A DNA stretch of 64,000 nucleotides from NCBI GenBank assembly GCA_034509735.1, contig JACGWO010000007.1, forward strand, positions 21,170,046 to 21,234,045, read 5' to 3'. Below the pieces are notes generated by a model. The model did no database searches and was not told where the DNA came from. It saw nothing but the letters and a program-made list of their open reading frames with translations. Each line of letters starts with the position of its first letter. The stretch's first letter is position 1. The DNA comes from Sesamum alatum. Its lineage: Eukaryota; Streptophyta; Magnoliopsida; Lamiales; Pedaliaceae. Shown here piece by piece: positions 48,088-58,370 of the stretch. Made by a program: the position numbers and the translations under genes.

Positions 48088-49365
48088 TTAGGCCTGTCAA
48101 TGGTTAGGGTAAGACCCTACCCAGGCCCAGACCCAAAGGAGACCCAATTAAAAAAACATTACCCAGACCCTACTTAATTTATTGAACCCAATTTAAGACC
48201 CATGGGTCTCAAGACTCGATCAGATCCAAATTTTGGAGCCGGGTCCGACCCAGAACCGTGAGTTCATTTAAAAAAACATAAATAAATAAAAACTCCAAGT
48301 TATTATTTGATTTTTTTATTTTTCTTTTCCAAAAATCTACTCCTGTTTCTCTCAAGCTACAAGGATTTTTTTCTCTCTCCTTCCTTGTCTTTTTTAAGAA
48401 ATCTCGATTTCATTAGCATCAAATCATCAGCTTTCCACTAAAAAAATTGAACCAGTAATGGAACTAAAAAACAAAGAGTAATTACACCAAAACAAAAACC
48501 ATTAATCCATTTTCACAGCATTACAACAAGAACCAGTAATCACAACCTTTTTTTTCTTCTTGACAACAAGAATTCTATTTCCCCCACCAACACACAAAAG
48601 TCAAAACAATCAAACTAACCACCAAACTCGTAAAGAGTTCTTCCCTGCATCTTTAGAGCTTAAACAACATCCATGGCGGTAAGTAACAACATCACGTATA
48701 ACATTCTCCAGGAAGATCTTGAGAACCCTTCGCGTCTACTCATAGATCAGCCCAGGAATCCCATCGATTCTCCGATTAAGGGCTCGTCTCTGCCGAGGAA
48801 CTCGCCGTTGAGATCTTCAAATCTTTCTCTGAGAGTTTAGCGGTGCTGAGTTCTTGCGCCGTCGACAACTCAGCCTAGATCCGCATAGTTGACTCCGACG
48901 GCTCCTCATCTAGCTCCGGCGAGACCAATAAGAAGCTGAGGGTCAGAGATTGGAGAGGTTGTTGAGTTGATAAGAAACCCACCTCTCAAATTCTTCCCCA
49001 GAAAAACAAAAAACACCCAGAAATCTTTCTTTAGGTGGGCGTGCGGCGGCGTCAGCGGCAACGGGTTAGGAGTTGTGGTGTTGTGATGTGGTGAGGATTT
49101 GGGTGGCGGCAACAGTAGGTTTGGACTTTGGAGGGGTTTTGAGTTGTACTGTGATGTGGTGAGGATTTGGATGGGGGGTAAGAAGTTATGGGTCTGGGCG
49201 GGTAAGCGCGGGTCTGGGTCCAGACCCAGACCCAGACCCAATCATATTAATTTGAAGGGTCTGGGCCTGGGTCTGGGCTTGATTTGAAATAAAGGGTTTG
49301 GGCCTGGGTCTAGACCCATCACAATGGGTCTGGGCCTGGGTATTTTTGGCCCATTGACAGGCCTA
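48088..49365. mobile_element. hAT-type non-autonomous element with exon-like cargo
   Basis: The ends are perfect inverted copies of TAGGCCTGTCAATGG, and GTCCACAC is duplicated on both sides (48080-48087 and 49366-49373). Multiple GGGTCTGGGCC-type phrases fill both subterminal zones. The centre (48340-49180) is different: it contains a short frame starting at 48673 (MAVSNNITYNILQEDLENPS...) of 55 codons and a GC-richer block up to 49200. I do not recognise the protein. The interior may be captured host sequence. Confidence 0.85.
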
Positions 49366-49394
49366 GTCCACACCTCATTTTTCTCATAACATTG

Positions 49395-49408
49395 CCCCCC
49401 CCCCCCCC
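49395..49408. repeat. Run of 14 C
   Basis: Fourteen consecutive cytosines sit just outside the hAT-type element. Such runs are prone to length errors in sequencing. Confidence 0.9.
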
Positions 49409-49434
49409 GGTCATTCTTGTGCAATGCTCCTATT

Positions 49435-49797
49435 AAAACTTTATATTTAATCTAAACCAAGCGTGGATTTAAGTAATCTGTATAAAGCTAGGGAAATGTT
49501 GTAGAGGAGAGAAAACTTGAACCATGTATTATTGGAAAATTCAATCTTCGTATATGATGTGAGAATATTTATGTCAAGTCCTCAGAGACCTTCAGAAGCT
49601 ACAATAATTCATATCAGAGAATATATTATCAAGGGCTCTCATAAGAGACCTTCCAGAATCTCCTCATTAAGGTCATCTTAGAGACATTCAAATTGGCTTT
49701 GCCCATACTAAAGTATTCAAGGTTTAGGACAAAATCATTGTCTCACCTTTAGAGACCTTACATCAATTACTAATATGTACGAACAACTGTAGCTATG
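49435..49797 (+). repeat. Direct repeat of unknown type, copy 2 (unsplit)
   Basis: This is the unsplit partner of the sequence at 42069-43760, from AAAACTTTATATTTA to GTAGCTATGGG. It shows the empty target of the hAT-type element at 42232. Confidence 0.75.
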
Positions 49798-50704
49798 GGT
49801 GGACGTCGGGTCGAGTAGTTCGGGTCGGTTACTCGAAATTTTGGATAGCTAAAATAGTTACCTAATCCTAACCCAAAATTGCAAGTACTCGAGATTTACT
49901 TTTTAAAATTAAAATTTCGAAAAGAGTAGAAGCACACAAGTGTGCCTCCAATGAAATGTTCATTCCATTCAGAGGGACACTTGTCTGCCTCTATACAAAG
50001 GTGTTCGAAGCCTCTGAATGAAATGCTCATTTCATTCAGCGGCACACTATACAGAGGTTGTTCGAAGCCTCTGAATGAGTATGGACATTTCATTCGGAGG
50101 TGGTACGAAGCCTCTGTTAACTTAACAATTTATTTATTTTTTTGTTTTGATTTATAAAGTTTTATTTTTAAATTTATGAATTATGAATATTTAAATATCT
50201 TATTTTAATCATTTGGTATATTAAAAAGAAGTAAAAAATTAAACATTTTAACTTCAATAATTGAATTAAACAATAAAATGTGATAAATAAATTAAATAAA
50301 ACTAAAAAATAGAAATTAAGTTAACCATTATAAACTAAACATATAAGAAAATCAAACATTAAACACAACATTTGGGTTTAGTAAAAATTTTCACCTTCTT
50401 TTTATGATTTTAGGATTTGTAGAAATACAAACTGTGGAAGAAGATAAAATTAAAAACATATTTGAAAAGGAACTTTTGTTGGGAAAGAAGAACAAAAAGA
50501 AGAAGAAGAAGATTTGAGGAAGAATAAAGAAAAATAGAAACTTTTTTTCTTTTTAAATGTCGGGTACCCGATCGGGTAGTTTTGGGTAGAATTCCCCTAC
50601 CCGAAATTCAACCCGACTTTTAGGAGTATACTCGAATATTTTTAAAAAAAAATTCGAGGAAAAGAACCAAACCCGACCAGATAGGGTCAAGACCCGAATC
50701 ACCC
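49798..50704. mobile_element. GGGTCGGG-rich element, hAT-like
   Basis: The left end reads GGGTGGACGTCGGGTCGAG and the right end, inverted, GGGGTGATTCGGGTC. Phrases such as GGGTACCCGATCGGGTAG near 50560 and CGGGTCGGTTACTCG near 49820 resemble subterminal repeats. No clean 8-bp duplication was found, so the boundaries are approximate. Confidence 0.5.
49948..50116. repeat. Three related hairpins built on CTGAATGAAATG
   Basis: A perfect inverted repeat with 12-bp arms and a 2-bp spacer lies at 50014-50039 (CTGAATGAAATG, CT, CATTTCATTCAG). Two imperfect versions with GCCTC/GAGGC-like outer parts flank it at about 49948-49978 and 50070-50100. All three lie in the left part of the GGGTCGGG-rich element. 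Confidence 0.8.
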
Positions 50705-50719
50705 CAGCTGAATGCTGTA

Positions 50720-50960
50720 GCCCGTCGATCTTATTCTAGATCAATGACGCACGTGAAACCGTACAATTCGAGCGACAACTATAAACAATGGTTCTCCCCC
50801 ACCCAAGTACAACTTTTGCTACCCTACTATTTCATTCTCTCTTTTAGGACTCACTCTGATCACTGACTTGAGCTTCGAGGAGCCTTCACCGGGAACCCTC
50901 TCGTTTGGCCTTAACGCTTTGTCTTTCTTGCAGGCATTGCACTATTCTCTGAAAAATATC
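50720..50960 (+). mobile_element. LTR fragment of a Ty3-type retrotransposon
   Basis: The phrase CTGACTTGAGCTTCGAGGAG, followed by GCCTTCACCGGGAACCC and TTTGTCTTTCTTGCAGGCAT, resembles the end of the U5 region of plant Ty3-type LTRs. No internal region follows and no duplication is seen, so this is a relic. Confidence 0.5.
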
Positions 50961-51880
50961 TTTGCTTTTGGAGTAGCGAATACATAAAATCCATTACAAA
51001 AATACCTTAAATATATACTATTTTTTTTTTTTATCAACAATATACAAATGTGGGAAATGGAACATATACAAATCAATGATCTCCCTATTAACTATAATTA
51101 TCCCAAACCATAAGAAGAGACATGCAGAAATATTGATAATCTTGATTTGAATCTTCTCATACACCCTTTTAAATTGAAGCACAGTGTCAATTATGTCCAC
51201 TTTGTTGCATAAAATCTTTTGCTCCTAAAAATTTAGTGAAAAAGAGTTGCTCTTTGCTAAATAAAAAAAAGAAAAAAAAAAGTCAATGGGATATAAATTT
51301 TCTAACTCATGACAATTTCATGAATGAAGACAATTAAATTCAATAGGTTTCGTCCTCTTTAGGGCCCATGTACTTTGATACGTTAGGCCGGATATAGGCC
51401 CAAATTTAGCGCTAACGTTCGTTAACTTCGAATGCGCCTGGTCGGCCTGATGTAATGGCCAGCGTAGCACCCGGCCCGAGACGGATGCAATTACCCAAAC
51501 ACTAAACATGATACAATGTAAAAAGATTATTTTGTCCCAAAAGGCAAAAAGGGAATGACCAGTTGTGCTCCTCGCAATTCTGCCTTCTTCCCTCCTCTAT
51601 TCCTCGCCCTTTCACCACTCCAAATTCTTAGGGATCAATCACCAATTTCACCTTCCAAATGCAGGCCTTCGGGGCGGCAACACCTTGATTGATGTTTTCC
51701 TGTAAATCAACGGACTCGTCGGAGGGTGGAAAATGTCTTTAGGAGAAACCTCTGGCGAAAGAGAAAGGGGTGATTCCGGAGAATCCTAGGAGAAAGTGGG
51801 ATGTGCGAAGAGGAGGAGAGCAAATAAGAGCGTAATGTGTGTGTGTGTGTGTGTGTGTTTGTGTATCTTTTTCTGTGTTT
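50961..51880. other. Intergenic DNA, no supported gene
   Basis: AT-rich up to 51330, then of gene-like composition (51540-51830) without a convincing frame. A (GT)n microsatellite lies at about 51837-51860, just before the Ty3-type element. Confidence 0.55.
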
Positions 51881-51885
51881 GTACA

Positions 51886-52279
51886 TGATGTGGAGAAAAA
51901 AATTAAGTTTGCAAAGAGACCCTCCAAATTATTATAAATTGCACCAAGCCCCTCATTGGGAGTTGGGGGAAGTTAAAAAGAGAAGTTATGGGGAAGTTAA
52001 AAGAGAAGTTGTGGGGAGTTGTAAAGAAAGTGGGTACGTGAAATGACGGAAATGCACTCAACAGATCAATTTTAGGCCGTAGGATAAAAGGGCAACGTTG
52101 TAACCTCACCCCCTAAAATTTACTATAAATAGGGCGTGAATTCATTTGTAAAGGGACCTTTTTGGAAAAGTGAGAATAGCAACTTTAACTTTCACACACT
52201 TCATTACTTTTTCGAGCTTCCTGCATTGATTTGGTGCGAACCTGTGTAGACTACATTCTTTCCGAATTTTTCACCATCA
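51886..52279 (+). repeat. 5' LTR (394 bp)
   Basis: It starts TGATGTGGAG and ends CACCATCA. A TATA box (CTATAAATAGGG, 52123-52134) marks the promoter. It is nearly identical to the 3' LTR except for the extra block in the latter. Confidence 0.92.
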
Positions 52280-52280
52280 G

Positions 52281-52299
52281 CTTGGCACCGTCTGTGGGA
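52281..52299 (+). other. Primer-binding site
   Basis: CTTGGCACCGTCTGTGGGA directly follows the 5' LTR. It is a one-base variant of the TTGGCGCCGTCTGTGGGA form common in plant Ty3-type elements. I do not assign the primer tRNA with certainty. Confidence 0.7.
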
Positions 52300-52318
52300 A
52301 GGAGTCTAGGCATCGAAA

Positions 52319-53224
52319 ATGAACACCAGATCAAGGGCAAGAAGCGTGAATGTGGGCAGGAGGACCCCGAGAGAAGAGGCGAGGAGAAACAGGGCCACGC
52401 CCTGGCGAATCCACCAGCACCAGCTCAGAGGTTGGAGGACCGAGAGGAAGGAAGAGGTCGAGGCCCACGCCTCGGAGAATCCTCCAGCGCGGAGCCAGGA
52501 GGAAGAGAGGAAGGAAGAGGTCGAGTCCCACGCCTCGGAGAATCCTCCAGCGCGGAGCTAGGAGGAAGAGAGGAAGGAAGAGGTCGAGGCCCACGCCTCG
52601 GAGAATCCTCCAGCGTGGAGCCGGGAGGAAGAGAGGAAGGAAGAGGTCGAGGCCCACGCTTCGGAGAATCCTCCAGCGCGGAACCAGGAGGAAGAGGTCG
52701 AGGCCCACGCCTTGGAGAATCCTCCACCGCGGAACCAGGTGGAGGAGAGGCAGGACGCACAGCCAGAGGCAGGAAGAGGGCAAGGCCCACGCCTTGGAGA
52801 ATCCACCTGCGCATCCAGGAGGAGGAGAGGCAAGGAGAGGTCGAGGCTCCCCCCAGCAGGAGCAAGGCCCACGCCTTGGAGAATCCACCTGCGCATCCAG
52901 GAGGAGGAGCGCACCCAGGAGGAGGAGAGGTCGAGGCTCCCCCCAACAGGAGCAAGGCCCACGCCTTGGAGAATCCACTTGCGCATCCAGGAGGAGGAGA
53001 GGCAAGGAGAGGTCGAGGCTCCCCCCAGCAGGAGCAAGGCCCACGCCATGGAGAATCCACCTGCGTATCCAGGAGGAGGAGAGGCAGCTAGAGGCCGAGG
53101 TTCCACCTCCACCCCCAATTATTCAGATACCTCTCAAAACTCTTCGCCAGTTGGTGGAGAAGGCATCCGCCCAGGCCGTCAAATCGCCGGAAGGGCCATA
53201 GAGGAAGGTAAAGGATCTCCTTAG
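52319..53224 (+). pseudogene. gag N-terminal region with 21-residue repeats
   Basis: The frame starts MNTRSRARSVNVGRRTPREE, the usual opening of this type of gag, then enters repeats of 63 bp encoding KEEVEAHASENPPARSQ-like units (starts near 52450, 52513, 52576 and 52639, then 52690 after a 12-bp loss). A single nonsense change in the second unit stops the frame at 52561. A second array from 52781 has units of about 82 and 90 bp, not multiples of three, so it shifts frame at each unit. Nearly all six frames are open here because the purine-rich repeats lack stop codons. The other frames should not be taken as genes. Confidence 0.75.
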
Positions 53225-53313
53225 GGCAGAAGGAAGTAAGCATGAACGTGGACATGTGCCCCCAGGGGATTTAACTCAGTACACCCCCCGGACCTCGCGG
53301 ATTCAAACGCTCG

Positions 53314-53625
53314 ATGCAGCCAAGCAACAAGGATTGGGATCGAGACCGTAGCTCGGAGGAACGCCACTACTTGGAAAAGGAGGTCGAGGAGCTAATCCGA
53401 AGAGATGACTTACGAGAATTCGTGGGACAAGGGAAACAAGAGCTCCAGGAAACCGCTTCTGAAGACAGGCACGTGGTATGTGAGAGTGAAGCAGGAAGCA
53501 GAATGAGCCAGCAGGGACAACCTCCCAACTGCTTGAGTTATGAGTGTACCTCGGGAGGCCCAATAAGAAGAGATACGAAGCAAGAGTCGCTCAGAGAGCA
53601 AGGCAAGCTGAAGGAGTTGCGGTGA
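53314..53625 (+). pseudogene. gag-protease linker remnant
   Basis: RHYLEKEVEELIRRDDLREF resembles the conserved stretch near the end of plant Ty3-type gag (LK.EIE.LI..G.L..FV). TSGGPIRRDTK, 60 residues further on, resembles the I.TI.GGP motif before the protease. The protease itself is not recognisable. Confidence 0.6.
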
Positions 53626-54290
53626 GAGCAATAGGACGCGATGCCAAACCATACCATCCTTGGCGAGAAGGCAGCAGTGTCGCCAGCGGATCCAAAAACG
53701 AGTTGGAGTGCGATGCACTGAGCAAGGGGAGAAAAGCTGACTAGCGTCATGGAAGCGATGTATGCAGGGGGAGAAAGCAGGAGTGGCATATGTGAGGGCG
53801 GATAGCGACTTTCAACTTGTGGTCCAGCAGGAAGAGGGAGGCTGCGAAACTAGGGGAGCAGATGACCAAGTACTTACCAAACATCTAAGCGTTAAGAAGG
53901 AAGCCGGCGGGTTCACCCCAGAATAAATCCCGTGGTCATGCAAGGAAGAGACAAACGGACTCATGAAGTCAGCCAGCTTATTGCCTCCTTCGGAGAGTGA
54001 GAAGATAATCCTACTGAGTCGAGAGCGACACGAAGTGAACATAGTGTGGGAAGAAGCCTTGACGGTGAAGAGCGTTTCATCAAGTTGGGAAGAAGGTTTG
54101 GAAGAAGATGGAGAATTTGGGATTTTGCTTCAAGAGTCCAAAGAACCCCAGGAAACAAGGGTAAGTCAAGCTAGGTCAGCAGAGCTCATGGCAATTGGAA
54201 GTAAGCTGCATAAGAGAGACTTTTTGCAAACCACATCTTGGATACGTCGGTGAGGATTAAGCAGAGTAGAAAGAGGGAGGCTGCATAATC
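53626..54290 (+). pseudogene. Scrambled pol remnant
   Basis: A weak match to the start of reverse transcriptase (HLSVKKEA near 53886-53910) is the only hint. Frames are short and switch often. The catalytic part of reverse transcriptase is absent. Confidence 0.35.
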
Positions 54291-55001
54291 ACTCCAGAGG
54301 TAGAGTGTTAGCATACCAGGCCCCGAAGCGAGGACACCTCTGGCCTACCGAGCGTAAGGATGCATGGAAGTTAGTGAAAGACTCCAGGGATGCCAGGAGC
54401 ATGCCGACATCATTCATGCCCCAGCAGGAAGTATGGACCTTCGCAACATCTCGTTCGGACGGGCAGGCAGTAGTAACCAGCAGGGTAGTCTTCCAAAATT
54501 TGAAGACAAAGCTAGAAGACGCCAAAGGAAATTGAGTAGAGGAGCTTCTGGGAGCTCTATGGGCATATCGAACCACCCCACGTCGAAGCACGGGGGAAAC
54601 CCCCGCTCAGTCTGGTCTATGGGTCGGAAGCCGTCACCCCAGTAGAGATTGGAGAAGAGACACTCAGAGTGAAGTGCTATGAGCCGACTAGCAACAAAAG
54701 TAAAAGGAGAGTCGACCTGGATTTTCGGGAGGAGCTAAAGAGCAGCGCAAATGTCAGGACTGAAGCATACAAAATGTTGATGGCAAGAGCCTACAACGAT
54801 AAAGTCAGACATCGAGACTTCCAAATGGGCGACCTTGTTTTGCGGAAGGCTGACGCCACAGGGAACAGTGGGAAGCTGGATGCCAAATGGATCGGGCCGC
54901 ATTAAGTGATTGAGATTCTGGGGAAAAGAACGTACCGCCTGCAGAAATTAAACGGAAAAGAAGTACCGCGTACATGGAACGTGGTCAATCTGAAAAAGTA
55001 G
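54291..55001 (+). pseudogene. Integrase remnant, catalytic core deleted
   Basis: WPTERKDAWKLVK and CQEHADIIHAPAGSM (two frames) are left over from the zinc-binding region. The sequence then jumps to the end of the core, SDGQAVVTSRVVFQNLKTKL, followed after one nonsense codon by VEELLGALWAYRTTPRRSTG. The C-terminal domain includes RAYNDKVRHRDFQMGDLVLR and GKEVPRTWNVVNLKK, with a stop at 54903-54905 in between and the natural end at 55001. About 100 residues of the core, including catalytic acids, are lost. Confidence 0.85.
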
Positions 55002-55129
55002 GTTATATAATATTTTTCCTGTTTTAAGTTATATGAAGTTCTATCATTTAAGACTTTCTTGTACTCCTAATTATGGTAATGAAATTTTCTTTTTGACAAG
55101 TTCTTGTCGCCTATATGTTTTATTTGTTG

Positions 55130-55560
55130 CAAAAAGGGGGATTGCCCCGAAATAATAAAGAGAGGGACTGCCTATCAGAGGGGGATTGCCCTAAGTTATC
55201 AAGAGAGGGACTGCCTCTCATAGGGGGATTGCCCCTAACACTTAAACATTATTTCAAAGAGAGGGACTGCCTCTCATAGGGGGATTGCCCCTGGCATCGA
55301 AAACATCATCTAGAAGAGAAGGATTGCCTCTCAGAGGGGGATGACCCCTCCCATTAATATTCTATCTAAAAGAGGGGGGCTGCCCCTCACGTTGAAGTTC
55401 TATCTGAAACAGGGGGACGGCCCCTCACATTAACATTCTATGTGAACATTAACATTCTATCAAAAAGAGGGGGGTTACCCTTAATATTTAGTTAGCTCAA
55501 CACTTCGCTTATAAGGTATCTAGTTTTGATATTTTATTTATAAAAGGGGATTGCCCCTTA
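55130..55560 (+). repeat. Spacer with repeated GGGGGATTGCCCC hairpins
   Basis: About eight degenerate units of 45-65 bp contain AGGGGGATTGCCCCT and GAGAGGGACTGCCTCTC, each able to fold on itself (AGGGG/CCCCT and GAGAGG/CCTCTC). They lie between the integrase end and the 3' LTR, a position that in Tat-like elements often carries tandem repeats. Confidence 0.8.
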
Positions 55561-57095
55561 CATTAATATGTAGCCTAAAAAGAAGCAACTTAACGTAATA
55601 AGTAATAGAGAAACAAAATTTGATAACATAGTAAAAAAAGAACCCTTGCGAAATTCCAAAAATATTTTGATAAGAATAACTCTTAAGAAGTTCCTCAAAA
55701 TGACAAAGAACTCCCGCGAAGTTACAAAATGTCCCAACCAAGGGAACTCCCACAGAGCTTTTGAAGAGATCAATATGGTGCCTCGCGACACGAGGTGATC
55801 TAAATGTAACGCAACGCAACACAATTACAACAACCATCAAAGGGGCAAGGTCCCCCTAGCCACCACGGCCGCATACGAGGTTGCGGAGGATGAGGGAGTG
55901 AGCAACAACATCTCCCTTCCATGACGAAAAGCGAGAACGAACTCGCGAAGCGTGCTTGCAAGAACAACACACCAAGCCTCTAGAAAGAAACGTGTTACAA
56001 CTGTGGAGAGGAAGGGATAAAAGAGCGAGTCCTTAACAACTCTCCAAGGATGAACAAGATATCGAAAAGCCACAAGAGAGGAAGTGGCGCCGAGATCCCA
56101 CAAACACCGGAAGAACTCTTCGAAGTACGCAAAAGAATTAGGAGAGAAGTGGCTGATGCGCGACCTCGAGGTTGGAAGCGGGGGGCTTGCGCTATCAAAG
56201 GAAATCGAGGAGTTTTCAACTTTTTTCTAATTCTAAATTCTGGAAAAATCTAACAAGTCAGATGAATGTTCCAGGTGCCATAAACCGAAATCACCTCGTG
56301 ATCAAAACCAACCACTTCAGCAAGCAAGTGAGGAAGAAGGAGGGGCAACAAGACACCCTCGATTGAAATCTGACCGAGGCGGCCTCAACTGAGGCTTGGC
56401 CGAAGCACACGCCTCGGCCACGTCCAGGCCGAGGCATGCGCCTCAGCCACATCCAGGCCAAGACGGGCGCCACAGCCAGATCCCAGCTAAGGCATACCTC
56501 GGCCGTGCCACGACCCACCATCGACGAATCGCCTACGACGCCTCGTTGGACATTTTCTTGAAGTGCGTGGCATCTGATAATTCTTTCGAACTAGCAAATT
56601 ATTTCTGTTTCTTCCAGATTAATGAAGGATGACTTTTGGAAGTCGAAGAATGAAAACTATTGCAAGGAAAGGGATGAAGAGCCATATACCTGAGCCAACT
56701 CGTTTCAACGTCTTTCTGGAATGTGGCTGAGACCAAGTAGGCAGGCCAAACAAAGCAAGAGGAAGAAAGTCAGAATATCCCACCAAGTGCATACATAGAA
56801 GATAAGGAATCCCAGCAAGGGAAGGAATTGAACCAAGAGTAGAGTCGAAAGAGAAAGAGCTTACATGAAGAAGGGTCCCAAGAAGGAAGAAACCCGTGGC
56901 AGAAGTAGAAGGTCAAGGGAAAAGAGCCCTAGTAAAAGAAGGAGCAAGAAGGAAAAAGAGATCCAGTAGAAGGAAGATTTGTGCCAAGAGGAATCCCAGA
57001 AGAAGAAGACCCTACATGAAAAGGGAACATTATCAAGAAGAGGAAGATGAATCAAAACCAAATTATCTGTTAGAACTTCCAAATTTTTCCAAAAA
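55561..57095 (+). other. Non-coding 3' region of the Ty3-type element
   Basis: A block at 56380-56520 holds repeats of the form GCCGAGGCATGCGCCTCAGCC. A purine-rich stretch follows at 56700-57060. Frames in both directions are short and I see no conserved protein. Confidence 0.6.
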
Positions 57096-57097
57096 CA

Positions 57098-57117
57098 TTT
57101 GGAAGTTGGGGAGCTAC
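57098..57117 (+). other. Polypurine tract of the Ty3-type element
   Basis: The purine-rich GGAAGTTGGGGAG, within TTGGAAGTTGGGGAGCTAC, lies just before the 3' LTR start and is the likely plus-strand primer. Confidence 0.65.
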
Positions 57118-57647
57118 TGATGTGGAGAAAAAAACTAAGTTTGCAAAGAGACCCTCCAAATTATTATAAATTGCACCAAGGCCCTCAATGGGAGTTGGGG
57201 GAAGTTAAAAAGAGAAGTTATGGGGGAAGTTAAAAGAGAAGTTGTGGGGAGTTGTAAAGAAAGTGGGTACGTGAAATGATGAAAATGCCCTCATTAGATC
57301 AATTTTAGGCCGTAGGCCTCATTGGGAGTTGGGGGGAAGTTAAAAATAAAAGTTATGGGGGAAGTTAAAAGAGAAGTTGTGGGGAGTTGTAAAGAAAGTG
57401 GGTATGTGAAATGACGGAAATGCCCTCAGCAGATCAATTTTAGGCCGTAGGATCAAAGGGCAACGTTGTAACCTCACCCCCTAAAATTTACTATAAATAG
57501 GGTGTGAATTCATTTGTAAAGGGACCTTTTTGGAAAAGTGAGAATAGCAACTTTAACTTTCACACACTTCATTACTTTTTCGAGCTTCCTGCATTGATTT
57601 GGTGCGAACGTATGTAGACTACATTCTTTCCGAATTTTTCACCATCA
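57118..57647 (+). repeat. 3' LTR (530 bp) with internal duplication
   Basis: It is the same as the 5' LTR except for a tandem duplication of about 136 bp in the U3 part, from CCTCAATGGGAGTTGGGG to TTTTAGGCCGTAGG. TATA box and LTR end match those of the 5' copy. Confidence 0.92.
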
Positions 57648-57652
57648 GTACA

Positions 57653-58299
57653 TATGTACGTAATTATTTTGGCATAAATTTACTTTATAAATTGAAACTT
57701 ACTTATACTAAAAAAGATGCATGTATTATATGCCGATAAAAAATAATTTTTATAATATAAAATAATAAATAAAATGAAGAAGAAATTATTTTATTTTAAC
57801 GGGATGCTTTACTTTTGTAAAATAATATTTTCTTTATAAAGTACCGATTAAGTTTTAATAATCATATTTTTATTATAAATTTATTTTATTATTACAATGT
57901 AACAATTTTATTAAGATAATTAAATCACATGCTACTATACACGTGCTTCTCACTATTATATATAAATATATGTCCTTTGTTAAAAAAAAGAATCTTAACT
58001 CGATACTTTTATTTAAGATTTTTCTTTTTGACTGTATATCCCTTTTCACCATTTTGCTTCAATTTTTTTATTTTTTGGTAGAAAATCGTTTTAGTGAGAA
58101 TGTTGTTTTGATGTTATAGGGGCGAATTCCTTGGACCTTGAATATTCTGAACAGAAAGCAAAAGGAGTACTGGAAACATGAATTTCAATAAAAAGTGGAC
58201 CCCAACATCGACATTCTCATTGTGTGCTCTCATTTTAACCGACGTAATTTTGTATCATTCTACGCACAGAGAGAGTGAGTAAAAGTAAAATAGCGGCCT
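57653..58299. other. AT-rich intergenic DNA
   Basis: No gene was recognised. Pol III terminator T runs for the tRNA lie at its right end (TTTT on the minus strand at 58287-58290). Confidence 0.6.
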
Positions 58300-58370
58300 T
58301 GCGCATCCGGGGAATCGAACCCCGGTCAGTACCGTGGGAGGGTACTATGATACCACTACACCAGATGCGC
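58300..58370 (-). tRNA. trnG-CCC: tRNA-Gly (CCC)
   Basis: The 71-nt gene folds as a full cloverleaf. The acceptor stem GCGCATC/GATGCGC has seven pairs, the anticodon stem GTACC/GGTAC five, and the T stem CGGGG/CCCCG closes the loop TTCGATT. The loop CTCCCAC gives anticodon CCC, which reads GGG glycine codons. The discriminator is A and CCA is not encoded, as for nuclear genes. The internal A box (TGGTGTAGTGG) and B box (GGTTCGATTCC) are intact, CAACAA lies just upstream and a TTTT terminator about 10 nt downstream. There is no intron. Confidence 0.97.

Larger units (their letters stand above)
51886..57647 (+). mobile_element. Complete but internally deleted Ty3-type retrotransposon
   Basis: The two LTRs share TGATGTGGAG starts and TTTCACCATCA ends, and the element is flanked by GTACA (51881-51885 and 57648-57652). 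A primer-binding site, gag start, integrase end, tandem-repeat spacer and polypurine tract are present in order. Reverse transcriptase, RNase H and most of protease and integrase are missing or reduced to scraps. The integrase end lacks a chromodomain and has the RTTPRRSTGETP form seen in the non-chromovirus (Tat/Athila-like) branch. The copy cannot move on its own but keeps the signals needed to be mobilised. Confidence 0.88.

Noticed and set aside
52231..53201. Long open frames of 283 and 286 residues on the plus strand and up to 237 on the minus strand
   Set aside because: They are by-products of a purine-rich tandem repeat with few stop codons. Only the frame from the ATG at 52319 has a gag-like start.
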